Shown here in pieces: positions 1 through 11,900 of a DNA stretch of 64,000 nucleotides. Source of the stretch: Phoenix dactylifera (taxonomy: Eukaryota > Streptophyta > Magnoliopsida > Arecales > Arecaceae); the NCBI RefSeq assembly GCF_009389715.1, contig NC_052392.1, positions 40,281,668-40,345,667 of the forward strand. Reading direction: 5' to 3'. Positions within the stretch are counted from its first letter, which is position 1. Each line of letters begins with the position of its first letter. Below the pieces are notes generated by a model. That model was not told the origin of the DNA and ran no database searches. It was given only the letters and a program-made list of their open reading frames with translations. The position numbers were made by a program, and so were the translations under genes.

Positions 1-2860
1 AGAAAACATTCTCTCTAGTAGTTAGATTTGCCTCTATTTATCTTATCCTTGCGATCATTGCACATTTAGATTGGGAATTATATTAGATGGATGTTAAGAC
101 ATCATTTGTCAATGGAAAATGGGATGAGAAAATCTATATGGAATAACCTGTAGGTTTTGTTGTAAAAGGTCAAGAGCTTCAACAATCTATTTATGGCCTA
201 AAATAATCGTTCAGATAATGGTATCTGAGGTTTCATCGAGCCATAACTTTTTATGAGTTTATGATGATTGATGAAGATCATTGTATGTAGTCAAATGTTT
301 TGAAAATATATTCATGATTTTATCATTATATGTGGATGATATTTCTTGGCTGGGAATGATAAGGAGTTTATTGTCACTATAGAAGAATGGTCGTCCTCAA
401 ATTTTGAAATGAAAGATATGGGGGAAGTAACTTATGCGTTTGGTGTTAAAATTTATAGGGATCGTTCAAAAATTTTTTTTGCATGACGTAGGAGACTTAT
501 ATTAAAAAGATCATAAAACGATTTAACATGCAAGACTGCAATCCATAGACACTCGTATAGCAAGAGGTAAAGGCCTAAATCTTAAAATGTTCCCTAAGAC
601 TCCATATGAGAAAAAAGAAATGGCTAATGTTCTCAATTCTAGTGCTATTGGATGTTTAATATACTCCATGATGTGTATAGAGCCCAATATATGCTATGCC
701 TTCAGCTTGGTGAGCCGCTATCAAGTTAGTCCTAAAAAGTTGCATTGGAAAGTGATCAAAAGGATCCTGACTCAAAGGCACCATTGATTATTCTCTATGC
801 TAGCATAAAAATAATTTGCACTTAAGTGGTTATTCAGATGCTAATTGGGCAGAAGAATTGGATGAATACAAATCCACTTTAGGATATGTGTTCTTGCCTA
901 ATAATGGTGTCATCTCTTGGAGTAGCAAGAAGCAAATATGTATAGCCTTATCTATGATGGAGGTCGAGTTTATTGATTGTTTAGTTGCAGGTAGGAGGCA
1001 ATTTGACTTAGGAGATTTCTACAAATATTGTATGTAATAGCTAGTGTTGTAGAATCCGTGATAGTTAATTGTGATAGCTAAGCTACCATTGCATATATGA
1101 AGGATTTTTTTTTTTTTTGGGGGGGGGGGGGGGGGCGTGGGGTGCATTTGGTGGCTTGGGAGAATGTTTGCCGGCCTCTCCGGGAGGGTGGCCTTGGGGT
1201 CTAGTCTCTCCGGGTAAGGTGAGAGACGATCATTGCCTGACACATGGTGCGGTTTGTCCTGGAGCCTCAGGGGTTTTGAAGTCAGGTCATGATAGTGAAA
1301 TATGGTCACGTGGGGCCGGCTGAGGTAACTCGGTGCAGGCGGACTGTATCCTTTATGTGGCATAAGATTGAGAGGTATCTGCTAACTATTTGGGCAAATA
1401 CTAAATGGGCAATTGGGGATGGAAGGAGTGTCGAAGTGGTGGGGGACCTGTGGGTGGATGCCCTACCCCTGAGTTTATGGCTGACTATGGTTGGCATAGA
1501 GGCGGGTGACGGACTGCAGGTATGTGACCTTCTCGTCCTGGAAGGAGGAGAGTGGGATGGGGACAGTGTGCGATAGGTATTTGGAGACCCCTTTGCCGAG
1601 TGCGTACAGTCCCTTCCGGTGCCAGGGTGTGGGGGATCAGATATCCGGGTGTGGCGATCTTTCTGTAGGACCAGAGTTAGGATGGGGGATGTCGCTCGAG
1701 CCTACAACAGGATTACGAGGTAGGCCCTGATTGTGCTTGAGTCTGGCAGCTAGGTTTACACTCGAGATTGGCACTGATTTTATGGAAGGTAGTCTGGAAC
1801 CGCCTTCCTACGAGATCGTTGTTGAGTAGACGTGGTGTGAGGATACCCCCAGTGTACGTTGTGTGGGGACGACGAGATGATAGACCATGTGCTGTTTCAA
1901 TGCACGTGGGCGAGGAGATTCTGGCGTCTTTCAGGGTTTCCACAGAATGCTTGGGGTATGCAAGACCAGTTTTTATAGGTTATCCAGTATTGGTCGAGTA
2001 GCCCCCAGCAGCGCCCCGTGGCCATTGGAGCTACCTGTATGGATTACCAAATCTGGCTGGTTAGGATTGCTCGGACCTTTGGTGAATGTAGCTTGTCTCC
2101 GAGGTTTGTAGTGGAGTGGGCACGAGTACAGACAGTTAAGTTTAGTGATAGCACCTATTCAGGTGGGTCTTTGATAGTTCGAAATATTTGGGGCTCCTTT
2201 TCAGCTCAGATAATGCCTCGTACGATGTTCTTCACCTGGGAGCCCCCACGCCCGAGCTTCCTCAAGATCAATTTCGATGGATCGGTAGTCGATGGAGGAC
2301 GTCGAGAAGGCGCGGGGTTTGTCATCAAGGACCTAAGTTTGAGGGTGGTGGCTGTTGGTGGTTGTCAGACAGCTGATACCTCGATTTCTGGTGCTGAGTT
2401 ACGTGCTGTATGGGTGGGTCTTTGATATGTGCGACGAGTCTTGCATACCAACTCTATCATTTTGGAGGGTGACTCGGCCACTATGATAGATTGGATTTAG
2501 GGGGGCCCGAGCTGGATGGGGGGGACCACTCTTTGATTCAAGATATCTGGGCAATGGGGAGAGATGGGGAAGTCTTCTAGGCCTAATATGTATTTAGGAA
2601 GGCCAACGGAGCCGCAGCCCGCATTAGCAAAAAAAAAAAAAAAAAAAAAAGGGTCCTAAGTATCATGGCAGGACAAAAAATATTGATACTAAAATAAATT
2701 TTGTTAGAGACATAGTGGCATAGAAGAAAATGGTCATAAAATATATTTCTACGTATTTGATGGTTGCAGACTCTTTTACTAAATCTATTTCTAGAGATTG
2801 TATTCTATGCACTTTTTTTAAGGCAATTCATGAAACTTGAAATTCAACTTAGTATTAATT
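1..2860 (+). mobile_element. Ty1/copia pol fossil, interrupted by a LINE
   Basis: The remains of the 3' part of a Ty1/copia polyprotein are visible in order. Reverse transcriptase similarity lies at about 85-800, including the MDVKTSFVNG stretch. Copia-type RNase H lies at about 810-1095, with the NWAEELDEYKSTLGY motif. The pol C-terminus resumes at about 2652-2850 after a foreign insertion. The upstream gag, protease and integrase, and both LTRs, are not seen in the window. The frame is broken many times (order of ten), so it is an old, dead copy. The family call rests on domain order and motifs; the age is inferred from the decay. Confidence 0.85.
1098..2651 (+). mobile_element. 5'-truncated plant LINE (RT C-terminus, zf-RVT, RNase H)
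   Basis: A non-LTR retrotransposon fragment sits inside the copia fossil. About 1355-1500 encodes the plant-LINE block with WAIGDGRSVEVVGDLWVDALPLS. About 1800-1935 has zf-RVT-like sequence (NRLPTRSLLSRRGVRIPPV). About 2230-2600 encodes an RNase H domain (FLKINFDGSVVDGG, then GAELRAVWVGL, then LEGDSAT). A poly(A) run of about 22 bases ends the element near 2650, giving plus orientation. Several frameshifts and stops show it is dead. Its 5' junction is an odd run of about 14 T followed by about 17 G. No clear target-site duplication is visible. The RNase H is close to that of the LINE at 27860-28300. Confidence 0.85.
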
Positions 2861-2869
2861 CTTAATTTT

Positions 2870-3496
2870 ATCAATTAGCCCCCGCATAACTAAGAGGAGG
2901 AGCAGAACCATTATTGCATTCTGAACCGTTCCCACCACCCGTGCAGTATTATGGGAAAAAGAACCACGTCCCTTCCCCTTCCCCTACCCCCTACTCCTTC
3001 GAGTGCCTTTTGCGCTTAGCGTCGTCGTCCGTGTCGATTTCAATGATTGAGTTCTTGGATCTTATTGTAACAATGGAGGCGTAGAAGAACGTCGGAGTTT
3101 TGGTCCCCTAGATGTAGCCAGTCTACTGCAGGCAGAGGAAGAAAATCTTCCTCCTTATCTATTTATCCATTTTTTGCTGCATGCTTGGTCCAACTGGTGT
3201 GGTGATGATGGTAACTTGTTGGGCTTTCTAGCACACGCTCTTTCTTTCTTAATTTTCTTTTCAGATCGTAAGTAGTAATGAGCTTTAATTGGACGTTGTT
3301 TCATGGTTGTGCACCCATGTAAAAGCATTGTGATTCATTGGCCGCGTGAAAGGTCAAGGGAGCCCATCCATGCATTGGTTATTCCATTTGAAAAGGAAGA
3401 GACGCTTTACGAACTTCGCCATGAGGGCATAACAAAGCTATACCACGAACACCGAACCATGCACTGATAAGGGTAAATAAAAGTAGAATAAGAGCG

Positions 3497-3527
<31 letters not shown>

Positions 3528-3800
3528 ACCCAGCGTTTCTTTGTAATATTTACTTACAAGACATCCTTCTTCCTTGCCCAACTAATTGAAGGGCTCGACA
3601 TAAATATTTGTTAGGGACAACCACTAATTTACAATATTCTATTGATAGTAGCAAAGTATTCTGGTATAATAATAAGGTAGGCACATAGATGGATGAACGA
3701 AAAATTTTGATTATGACATTTACTCTCACGCTATATGCAACCTGTGGAGACCATTCTAGTTGGAAGACGTAGATAACAGCAAGGCATGCACCCATTCTGA
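2870..3800. other. Spacer between copia fossil and WRKY gene
   Basis: No gene is recognised here. The stretch contains a (CT)n microsatellite at about 3497-3522 and AT-rich sequence that is probably the 3' flank of the minus-strand WRKY gene. A copia 3' LTR could lie just after 2860 but no LTR boundary can be picked out. Confidence 0.5.
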
Positions 3801-3806
3801 CTCCCT

Positions 3807-6800
3807 TTAATTAGTAGAAAACGTGGTGCAAGACTGAGGAAACTGAGGTGGTCCAGGTCCTACCTGAGGGCCAGTAGGGGAGCTATTGCCACCACCAGAA
3901 CCACTGGTGCTCCGAGGAGACCCCATGATGGATTTGATGGCGGCAGCCAAGGCTGTAGTGAAGTTGGGATCTGTTGCAATAGCCGCGGTCACTGTCTCGA
4001 CCATCGATTGCTGCCTTGGGCCAAACTGCACCGCCGGCGGCCCCACCACTCCAGGCGGCAGCTTATGAGGGAGGTACATCGATGGCGGCATCGAGAATGG
4101 AATTGACGGCAGGTGGCCCCGCGAGAGCTGGAGTGGACTCGGGGACTGCGTCAGATCGAGGGTGATGGTGGGGAATGGGGCGGAGGCGGAGAGTGTGGCG
4201 ACGGAGGAAGCATAGGGTACGGGTTGGAAGAAGCCACCAGCGGCCATGAGGGAGTCCTTGCTGGTGGTGGAGCCGGAGAGGAGCATGGCGGCAGCGGCGG
4301 ACGTGGTGCTGGCCATGGCGGTGGCGGTTGGGGGGAGAGGGTGGTTGTGGTTGCCCTCGTAGGTGGTTATAAGAATGGTCTTGTCCTCAGCACATCTCTG
4401 CACCTGTTGCACCAAAACAAACCATGGAGAGATAAATGAGTTGGCCTCTGGAGAGGAATCCAAATTATAAGTTTTATACATAGAAAGCTGAGGAGAAACT
4501 CTATCTTTGCACGCCAAAAACTGTAGAAATTTCTAGCGGCTAAGTTACGGACTAGTGGTGTATTTTCTTGCGAAAGGATGGAATAGTGTATACTGTGTAT
4601 TAAGAATAAATTTTTGGAGCAGTGATAGTCAACCACTCATAAAGGCAGGAAGGAAAAAGGAAAACCATTATAAGAATCTTTAAAAGAGATTTGAAATCCG
4701 GTCTTTTCTTTGACTGCAACTTTTTTATTTTTTTGACTGCTATTTGATGTTGGGTTTATACACAGTTTAACATATTTAGTTTCTGGACGTAGTCATGAGC
4801 ATGGGGGTGGTGATACTAGGCCTATCCTGATTCTGTATATTGTTGTCCTTGGTAAAGTTATGAATATGTATGTACAAGTCTAAGAACTAAACGTATAGTT
4901 CCTATTAAAATCAAGCAACAGGAATAAAATAATTCTTAATCAACAAGAATTAAATATGAAAATAATGGCCAATGGAAGGATAGACCTCATGAATCACCAA
5001 TATTGCTAACCATAAAGAAATTATCAAGACTATAACGGCTTTTTAGGTGATTTGGTGAAAGAATTAGATAGGCCACCATGTCCATCCATGAGATGATGTA
5101 TGTTTACATGTGTGGTGCTGGTGGTTTTATCTGAGTTGTAGGGGAGGAAGAGAGGAGAGAGGCCAGAAACAACGGCACTGCGGTAGTAGTTTTAGGCTTT
5201 AGAAAATCGTACATAAATTTTTTGACTAAGCTCGGATAAAAATATATCGAGGACATCATAATGGAGCAAACAGAGAGGAAAAATAAAAAAAAGAGAAAAG
5301 TAATCATCCTCTCCATTGCAAATTAAAGAGATCTCAAGCTTTAAGGTTGTCTTCTTGTGATCAAAATCAATGGCAAGGCTAATCACCACGACTGGAATTG
5401 AAAACTAAATTTTTCTTTTGAATTAAGCAACTATATATTTGTTGTTTGAGCTACAATCTGAGACTTTAAGCAATTTACTTGTTAAATAAACATACAGCCC
5501 GAGATGAAGGCAATAAATGAGGTATCTGTCAATCTCTGACTGACAGCCAGAAGAAACTTTCAGTTGACTTCGACTACAAATTTTGACTTGGTGAATACAC
5601 AACCAATGGTGAGAGTTCATGATCTGTCTCATCAATTGTTTGAAGTCACGCCCTAACACTTTTCATAACAACGGAATTAAAGATGCCTCATGAGGAAGGA
5701 ATTTCGAAAATAGTTCAAAATGTCCAATATTATATAATAAGGGAAGCTTAACGAAAAATTTTCAACTGTCGATAAACACTTTCTGTATGCAATGTATTGG
5801 CCTTAGGAAGAATAGTGAGATAGGACCTAATTTGCAACTGTTAATAAAGCTGGGGGAAGTTTCTTACTTCCTCCTCATTTCATCAAATAAAAGAAAGTAT
5901 CCAAAACCCAAAATGCTATGGTTATGCTTGCTTATATATTTGCAACTGTTAGTGCGTAAAAGGGATTGAGCCTACATGATCATTAGATAAAGTCTTCCAG
6001 GATTGCGCCAAGTACAACAATTTGCAGATGCCAAAGGTAATTCTATTGCACAGATAACGAACACTTTTGGCAGGATATCCTTGGTATAAGAAGCTTTAAT
6101 TTCAAGTAGATAGCTGCTGTATCCAAAGGCAAGTTTGGTACTGATTGCACTTACCTGCTTTCGAACGGGGCAACCAACAGCCATGGTGCAACGATAATAG
6201 GCTCGTGGGCATGGATTTCCCTTTGCCATCTTTTGACCATATTTCCTCCATTGACATCCATCACTAATCTACAGGCACAAAACCTTATGCCTTAGTTCAC
6301 AACTGTTTTTTATCTAATATATAGACTAATGGTTAATGAAGAATTATAATGTAATGGGAGAACTAGTGGTTAATGCAGAATTCTAATGCAACGGGAGTCA
6401 GTGTTTTACCATTGGGGCATCAGACCGTGCACGCACTGAGACTCTTGCTTTGCGGCATGGGAGCTCGGTGTCAGTGCTCCTTTCTTGCATTAGCCTAGGA
6501 TTCTTGTTGCTCCCCCAGCTTGGTGATGTTTGCTCCGAGGGACCATCATCAACAGGTAGCTGTCTCTTGGTGAATGGAATAGTGCCTTGCTCCCTTGAAC
6601 CTCTGTTGGCGATGCCGTTGCTCAATGTTTGTGATTGTTCTTCATCTTCAGCACCAGAATGTTCGATGTTCCGCATGCTAGTTTGACCAGGTTCCATGAA
6701 TTGGTGTTCAGATACTGCCACCGGACTCGATGTGTCGGTCTTGTTGTCCTATGGAAGCAGATAAGATTATATTAATCTGTTTTAGTAATTAGAGGTCGTA

Positions 6801-8510
6801 ATGAAAACTATCAAGATGTTTCTAGGAAGACATAATATGCTAGCAAAGAAAAAGAAAGGCAAAATATGCGATTTGGCCTACAATTGATTGTTATGATCCA
6901 AAGCCTATTCTGCTGATATTTTGATCTGAAGAACACCTCAAATGAGATTCATTAGGATGATACTACATGATGCATTATCATATTAATATATAGGAAAAAA
7001 TCAAATCAAAATAAATATAAATCCATGGATTATATACGAGTTCTTTGACCATTTTATTTCAAGATTTCATGCTGCAATGGAACGCATGGTGAATTTGCTC
7101 AGCAAGAAAGAAGTGCATGGTGAACCCACACTATTTTACTCTAGAAAAATGTAAGATAGAACACCTATATATCTTTGGGGTATAAAATTAACAATGCAAA
7201 GAAGGAAGTGTTTTTTTCGAGAAAGCAAAGAAGGAAGTGTAGAAATCATAGCTTTTCTATTTTTCCAAGTCAGAGATCAGAATAATTCAAAGATGAACGG
7301 CAAGAGCACACTCATTTCTTCAAGCAATTAAAATCCTGTGAACTATGTCACATTTGTTTCCTCGCAAGAAGAACTATATCACGTTTGTAGTTTGCAAGAG
7401 AAGAAAAACCGCAACCTAATTTATGTCATTTTCAAATAAAATAAAATTACAAATATCTATAATTATTTTTTGGAGAAATAAACATATCTTTTTAAGTGTG
7501 CAAATAATCTCCTTTTTTCTTTTCTTTTTTAGAAAAATTCTTGCAGCTACATGCAAGGATATTTAATAGATTATGCGAACATAAATGAATGAAGAGACAA
7601 GTAAATCCGAAGGCTCTTTGTCTAGGTGCGATTTATGCTCTCTTGGGCTTTTGTGCTATCGATTTCTCTGCGGTGAAGCAGATAAGATTTTCAAAAAGAG
7701 AGAGTAGAAGAAATTAACGAGTGAGATAAAAGGCAAGAAAAAAAAACCTGTCCATGCCGGAAATCCTGTGCTCGTTGTTGCATGGTTAAAATATACTCGT
7801 TGTGAAGAGCACCATAACTTCTAGTGAGCTGATCTAGCATGATCCTTAATTTCCGGTTCTCTTCTCCCAATCGGTTTAGCTCCCCTTGAAGCATGACCAG
7901 CTACGGATTCGAACAAAGAAATACATAAAATTCACGATTGACCCCTAATATACATGAAGAATTCCATCCTGTCGATCTAACAGCTAGTCAAAGCTCACCT
8001 CGTTGCTAGGTTTCTTCTCCTCTCCAGCTCCCTGGCCAACCCGTGAGCTCATGGTCAAAAGATGCAACCCGGTCTGCAGAATAAAAAGAAAAAGAACTCA
8101 CTCTAAGCGATCAATCTAACAGGTTCCTAATTAATTATATATCTCATACAAAACATCAGCAAGAGAAAAAAGAAGAGAAAGTAGCAGTTGGTTATCAAAA
8201 CGCGTCATTTTTCCATTAGATAAGCTACAATAGAGGAACTCGATTTATATCGAGCTGAGATTTGATTGCCCAATAACTCAACACTTATATTGATGCCTGT
8301 ATCTTCCTGAGGTGACACATGCTTCCCTTGCCGATCATGCGAAACACCAGCTCGTGCGGTACCATCCTTGTCTCCCCGATGGCTCTCCGAGAAGAAATCG
8401 ACCTCCTCGATCCCGTCTCTCCGATCGACACCCTCGTCAACACTGCGACCGCGATCATGACTCGAGAAGCCGTCGGAATTCAAGAGCGCCATTTCCTTCG
8501 GCCTCTCCAT
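3807..8510 (-). CDS. Group IIb WRKY transcription factor (WRKY6/31/42-like)
   Basis: A nuclear transcription factor expected to bind W-box DNA in stress and senescence programmes. Six exons on the minus strand give 501 codons in phase: 8510-8283, 8073-7999, 7900-7748, 6748-6410, 6268-6155 and 4403-3807 (stop included). The start is the first ATG of exon 1 ([10 protein letters not shown]). Exon 3 encodes a leucine zipper (residues 102-143, [15 protein letters not shown]). A basic stretch [11 protein letters not shown] precedes the WRKY domain. WRKYGQK is at residues 272-278, and the zinc finger is C292-X5-C298-X23-H322-X-H324. The last intron falls between VRKQ and VQR, the intron position typical of groups IIa/IIb. 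The first donor (AGT|GTTGAG) is the least certain junction, but it keeps the phase and the expected protein layout. The whole gene looks functional. Confidence 0.9.
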
Positions 8511-8833
8511 TGGGGAGGAAGAAATGAAGAGGGGGTCGGTTTTGGGTGGGAACAGTGCTCAAGAGGTGCAGGAAAGGAAACGAAACCAAGGGGAGAGAGA
8601 GACGGCAAGGGGAGTCTCTGCAAGAAAGACGGGTCGAGCCAATTAAACGCGTGGGAAGAGGTGGACCGGCCGTTCTTTTGGATGGGGTCTACCCGGGTGA
8701 CGTCGACTTGGACGTCGGCATGACAGCTGGCGCCGTATCGGACCCGTCGAGCCGAGAAACGGCCGGGGCGGGGAAAATATCCCCGCACCGTTAGATCTGA
8801 CGGCATCGCGGGGGAATCCCACGCGCGGGGGGC

Positions 8834-8915
8834 GGTCAACCAGGTCGACCTTGACGGCACGGCTCGCTGACGGTGGTTAGAGGTGGGGCCTACCGGCACC
8901 TAATCCCCCTTGACT
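8834..8915. promoter_or_regulatory. W-box cores upstream of the WRKY gene
   Basis: About 325-405 bases upstream of the WRKY start there are three TTGAC cores. One is TTGACC on the minus strand at 8834-8839. One is TTGACG on the plus strand at 8851-8856 (core only). One is TTGACT on the plus strand at 8910-8915. WRKY genes are often regulated by WRKY proteins through such sites. Auto- or cross-regulation here is inference. Confidence 0.45.
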
Positions 8916-8949
8916 CCGTGGAGCACCACGTCACCTCATAGGGACACGT

Positions 8950-11900
8950 CATCATGGGATGCGGGGCTGTACTGCCAGGCTCAGGCTCATGCTTTCAGAG
9001 TCGTGCTTTCTTAAATATATGGGCCCGTAGCTATGAAAAATAATGTTTGTATCCATCAAAGAGGGGGATGTGTACTTGATGAAACTTTTATTTTACTGAA
9101 GAAAAAAAAAGACATGGCTTATATATCTGCTCACACGTGCGGGCAAAAACAATCTATATATGCCTATCAAGCCACCATATATATTTAAGTTGGGAAATGG
9201 GTGGACATTGCTGGACTAATGCAACTTTAGCCTTTTACCATTCTTATTCTTCTTCCTCTTTTTTTTTTTTTTTTTCTTTTCTCCCAAAGGAATAACATTC
9301 TTTTTTTCAGATAATTTTTCCAAACCTTTATCGTATTTTTTGTCCTTCTTGTACTTTCTTTTCTTTTATTTTAAAAACAACTATAATAAAGAATCAATAT
9401 TTTCTTTTATTAAGAAAGAGAATCATTCTCAATGACAAAATTTTGCATGGTTTAGAAAATCAACAGTTTGTTCATTCCACCTCTTTTTTGTTTTCTAACC
9501 ATAACTTATTTTTATGTGGTGAATTAGATTGTGTATGGTAGAATAAATAACTATTAGGTGGACAAATAATTCATTTATTTCTTACGATGATACGTCATGA
9601 TGTTGATATAAAGCTCAACACTCTCTAGATGAGCATATGAACAAGTTGGAGTCTACACGGCAAACTTGTTGTTTGGCAATAAATTTCAACTTGACATATG
9701 CGGTAAGAAAATTTGATTAGGAGTGGTTCTGATAAAACCATTACTTGATACCGACACTCAAATTAAAACTAGTCATAAAAAAGAAAAAAACACTTAAATA
9801 TTTACAAAAAATAAAATAAGATATTAAGTTATATAAGTAATTTTGAGTTATACAACATGGAATGAGCAAGCTAGCTGTCCATCATATATATTTGAAATAT
9901 GAACTTTAAGTACAGCATTTTTTATTTTTTTAATTATTCTATAACATTTATTTCAAAAATTAGACTATTCAAGACCGTCGCCGTAATGTTACACACTGAG
10001 TCGAGGCATCATGGTGATATGTGCGAAAAGATGCTACCGAGGAGTATTATCGACTTAATCAAAGTTATATATCTAACTAATTAATTAGGAATATTCTTAT
10101 TATACAATATATGATATAGTGGGTAAACATTAATCAAATGGATACTTACCCAACAAGTGTACTTTTTGTAGCGCCATTATATTTTAATGCGTGACTCAGA
10201 TAATGAAGGATTATTTAAAATGGAAAAAATCAACTTAGATGGGCAGACTTGTAAGAGAAATGACAGACGGAGCTTTCATCCTATTAAAGGCTTGGATAGA
10301 GCCATGAGGCGCACGTATTCAACATTATTGTCTGAACAAGTACATAGTCATTTGCACTTGGAACCCCATGTTATCAAATATCCCATTGATGAACCAAGAA
10401 ATGAAAATTTTGGACAGGGTAGGACATGGAAGAAGAGAGAAGACTCCTCTCTTACTTCATATATTTGGGAGGTGGCTGGCACTCAAATATATACATCCGT
10501 TGAGCTAGTTGTATTGTTATCCAGTATATTTTATTATTTTGCAAGATAACTAGCATCACAAACTATAGAGAAAGGAAGGCTTGGTGGTTCTTTTACATGT
10601 GAACACTATGTGCTAGTCAATGCCATCTTTTATGAAGGGCATCTACTTTCCCCATCAAGAGAAAATGACATGCAAGACCACCTCCATACCAAAACATTGT
10701 CCAATTATTATCCAATATCTAATACTCCAAAATGTACAATTCAAACATTAGGTCATGCTCACTCCTTCTGCTTTCTCTTCTAGTAGAATGGTACTGAAAA
10801 AGATGCTATTGTTGTAAACAGACCTGAATGTCAAACGAATCCTGTGTCCGAGTTAATCAGGATGTGGAATAGTGATGATGACAAGTGCCATAATGGTTGG
10901 ATAATACTAGGAAAGAAATGAAATACGGATAACAATTCTACATTCTCTCACAATAACATAGTATATGAGACCAACCAATTGACAAAATATAGAGCATTTT
11001 ATTTATAAAATAATTATTACATAGATATGATGGTATACTCTAATATTTTAAGTATCTGATTTAATAAACATGTAATTAGATTTTGTTGCACAGGTCGAAG
11101 AACAATTGTTCAAAACGATGGAGCATTTATTTCAGATAAAACTAGTAAAAAATATTTCTTTGTAATTATTTCTATATTCAAATATATGGATGAATTTTTT
11201 TGATGGTTTGCTTCTTTTTTTTTTTCTTTTGCATTTCTAAGTTTTTCAGGTTTGATAATACTTACAAATAAATAAAAAAAAAGCAAAGAAGAGAAAGAAA
11301 TAGTCATAGCGTGTGCTCCACGTCATGTCGCAATCTCTCCTCAAAGTTTAGGCGCTAGCTGCCTGTATATCGTCATGTACATAGTTCCTTTATTCTCAAT
11401 TTTCTTGCCTTTAGGCACTCCTAAAATTTTCTTGGCACATGTCATAGTCTAATTGGTGGATAGTAGTATTTTTCCTTTCCCAGATAAACCTGCGAACAGT
11501 AGTATTTGCGCACATGCATGTCGGTATTCATAAAAGTTTAAGTAGTTTGAAGCAACCATCCTACCCGACTGTATAAGATTAGATTACTTTACTTAGAATA
11601 ATAATCTTGCTGCCACCAAATAAAACACCAAATAACTCCATTTTTTCGGCGCTTGTGGAAGAGACATCGAAGCAGATCTTTCTACCAATCTTCAAATTTT
11701 GTTTGCACGTAAATGTTGAATGGGAGATTGATGAGGGTCACACGCACTAATTCTAAATTAGGCTTTAAATGAGTTGGTTAGTTAGTCCTTAGCGAGCGAT
11801 AGAGATCTTAAATAAGTCATCGAAAAGAGGCCATGGAGCTTTTCTTGTCCAATTGTGATGGATTCAGAAGAATGGAGAAAGACCCATGGGTTTAGATGGT

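Noticed and set aside
10187-10549. 120-codon ORF
   Set aside because: No recognisable motif, no promoter or splice pattern, and it sits in AT-rich spacer. Kept only as an unassigned ORF.
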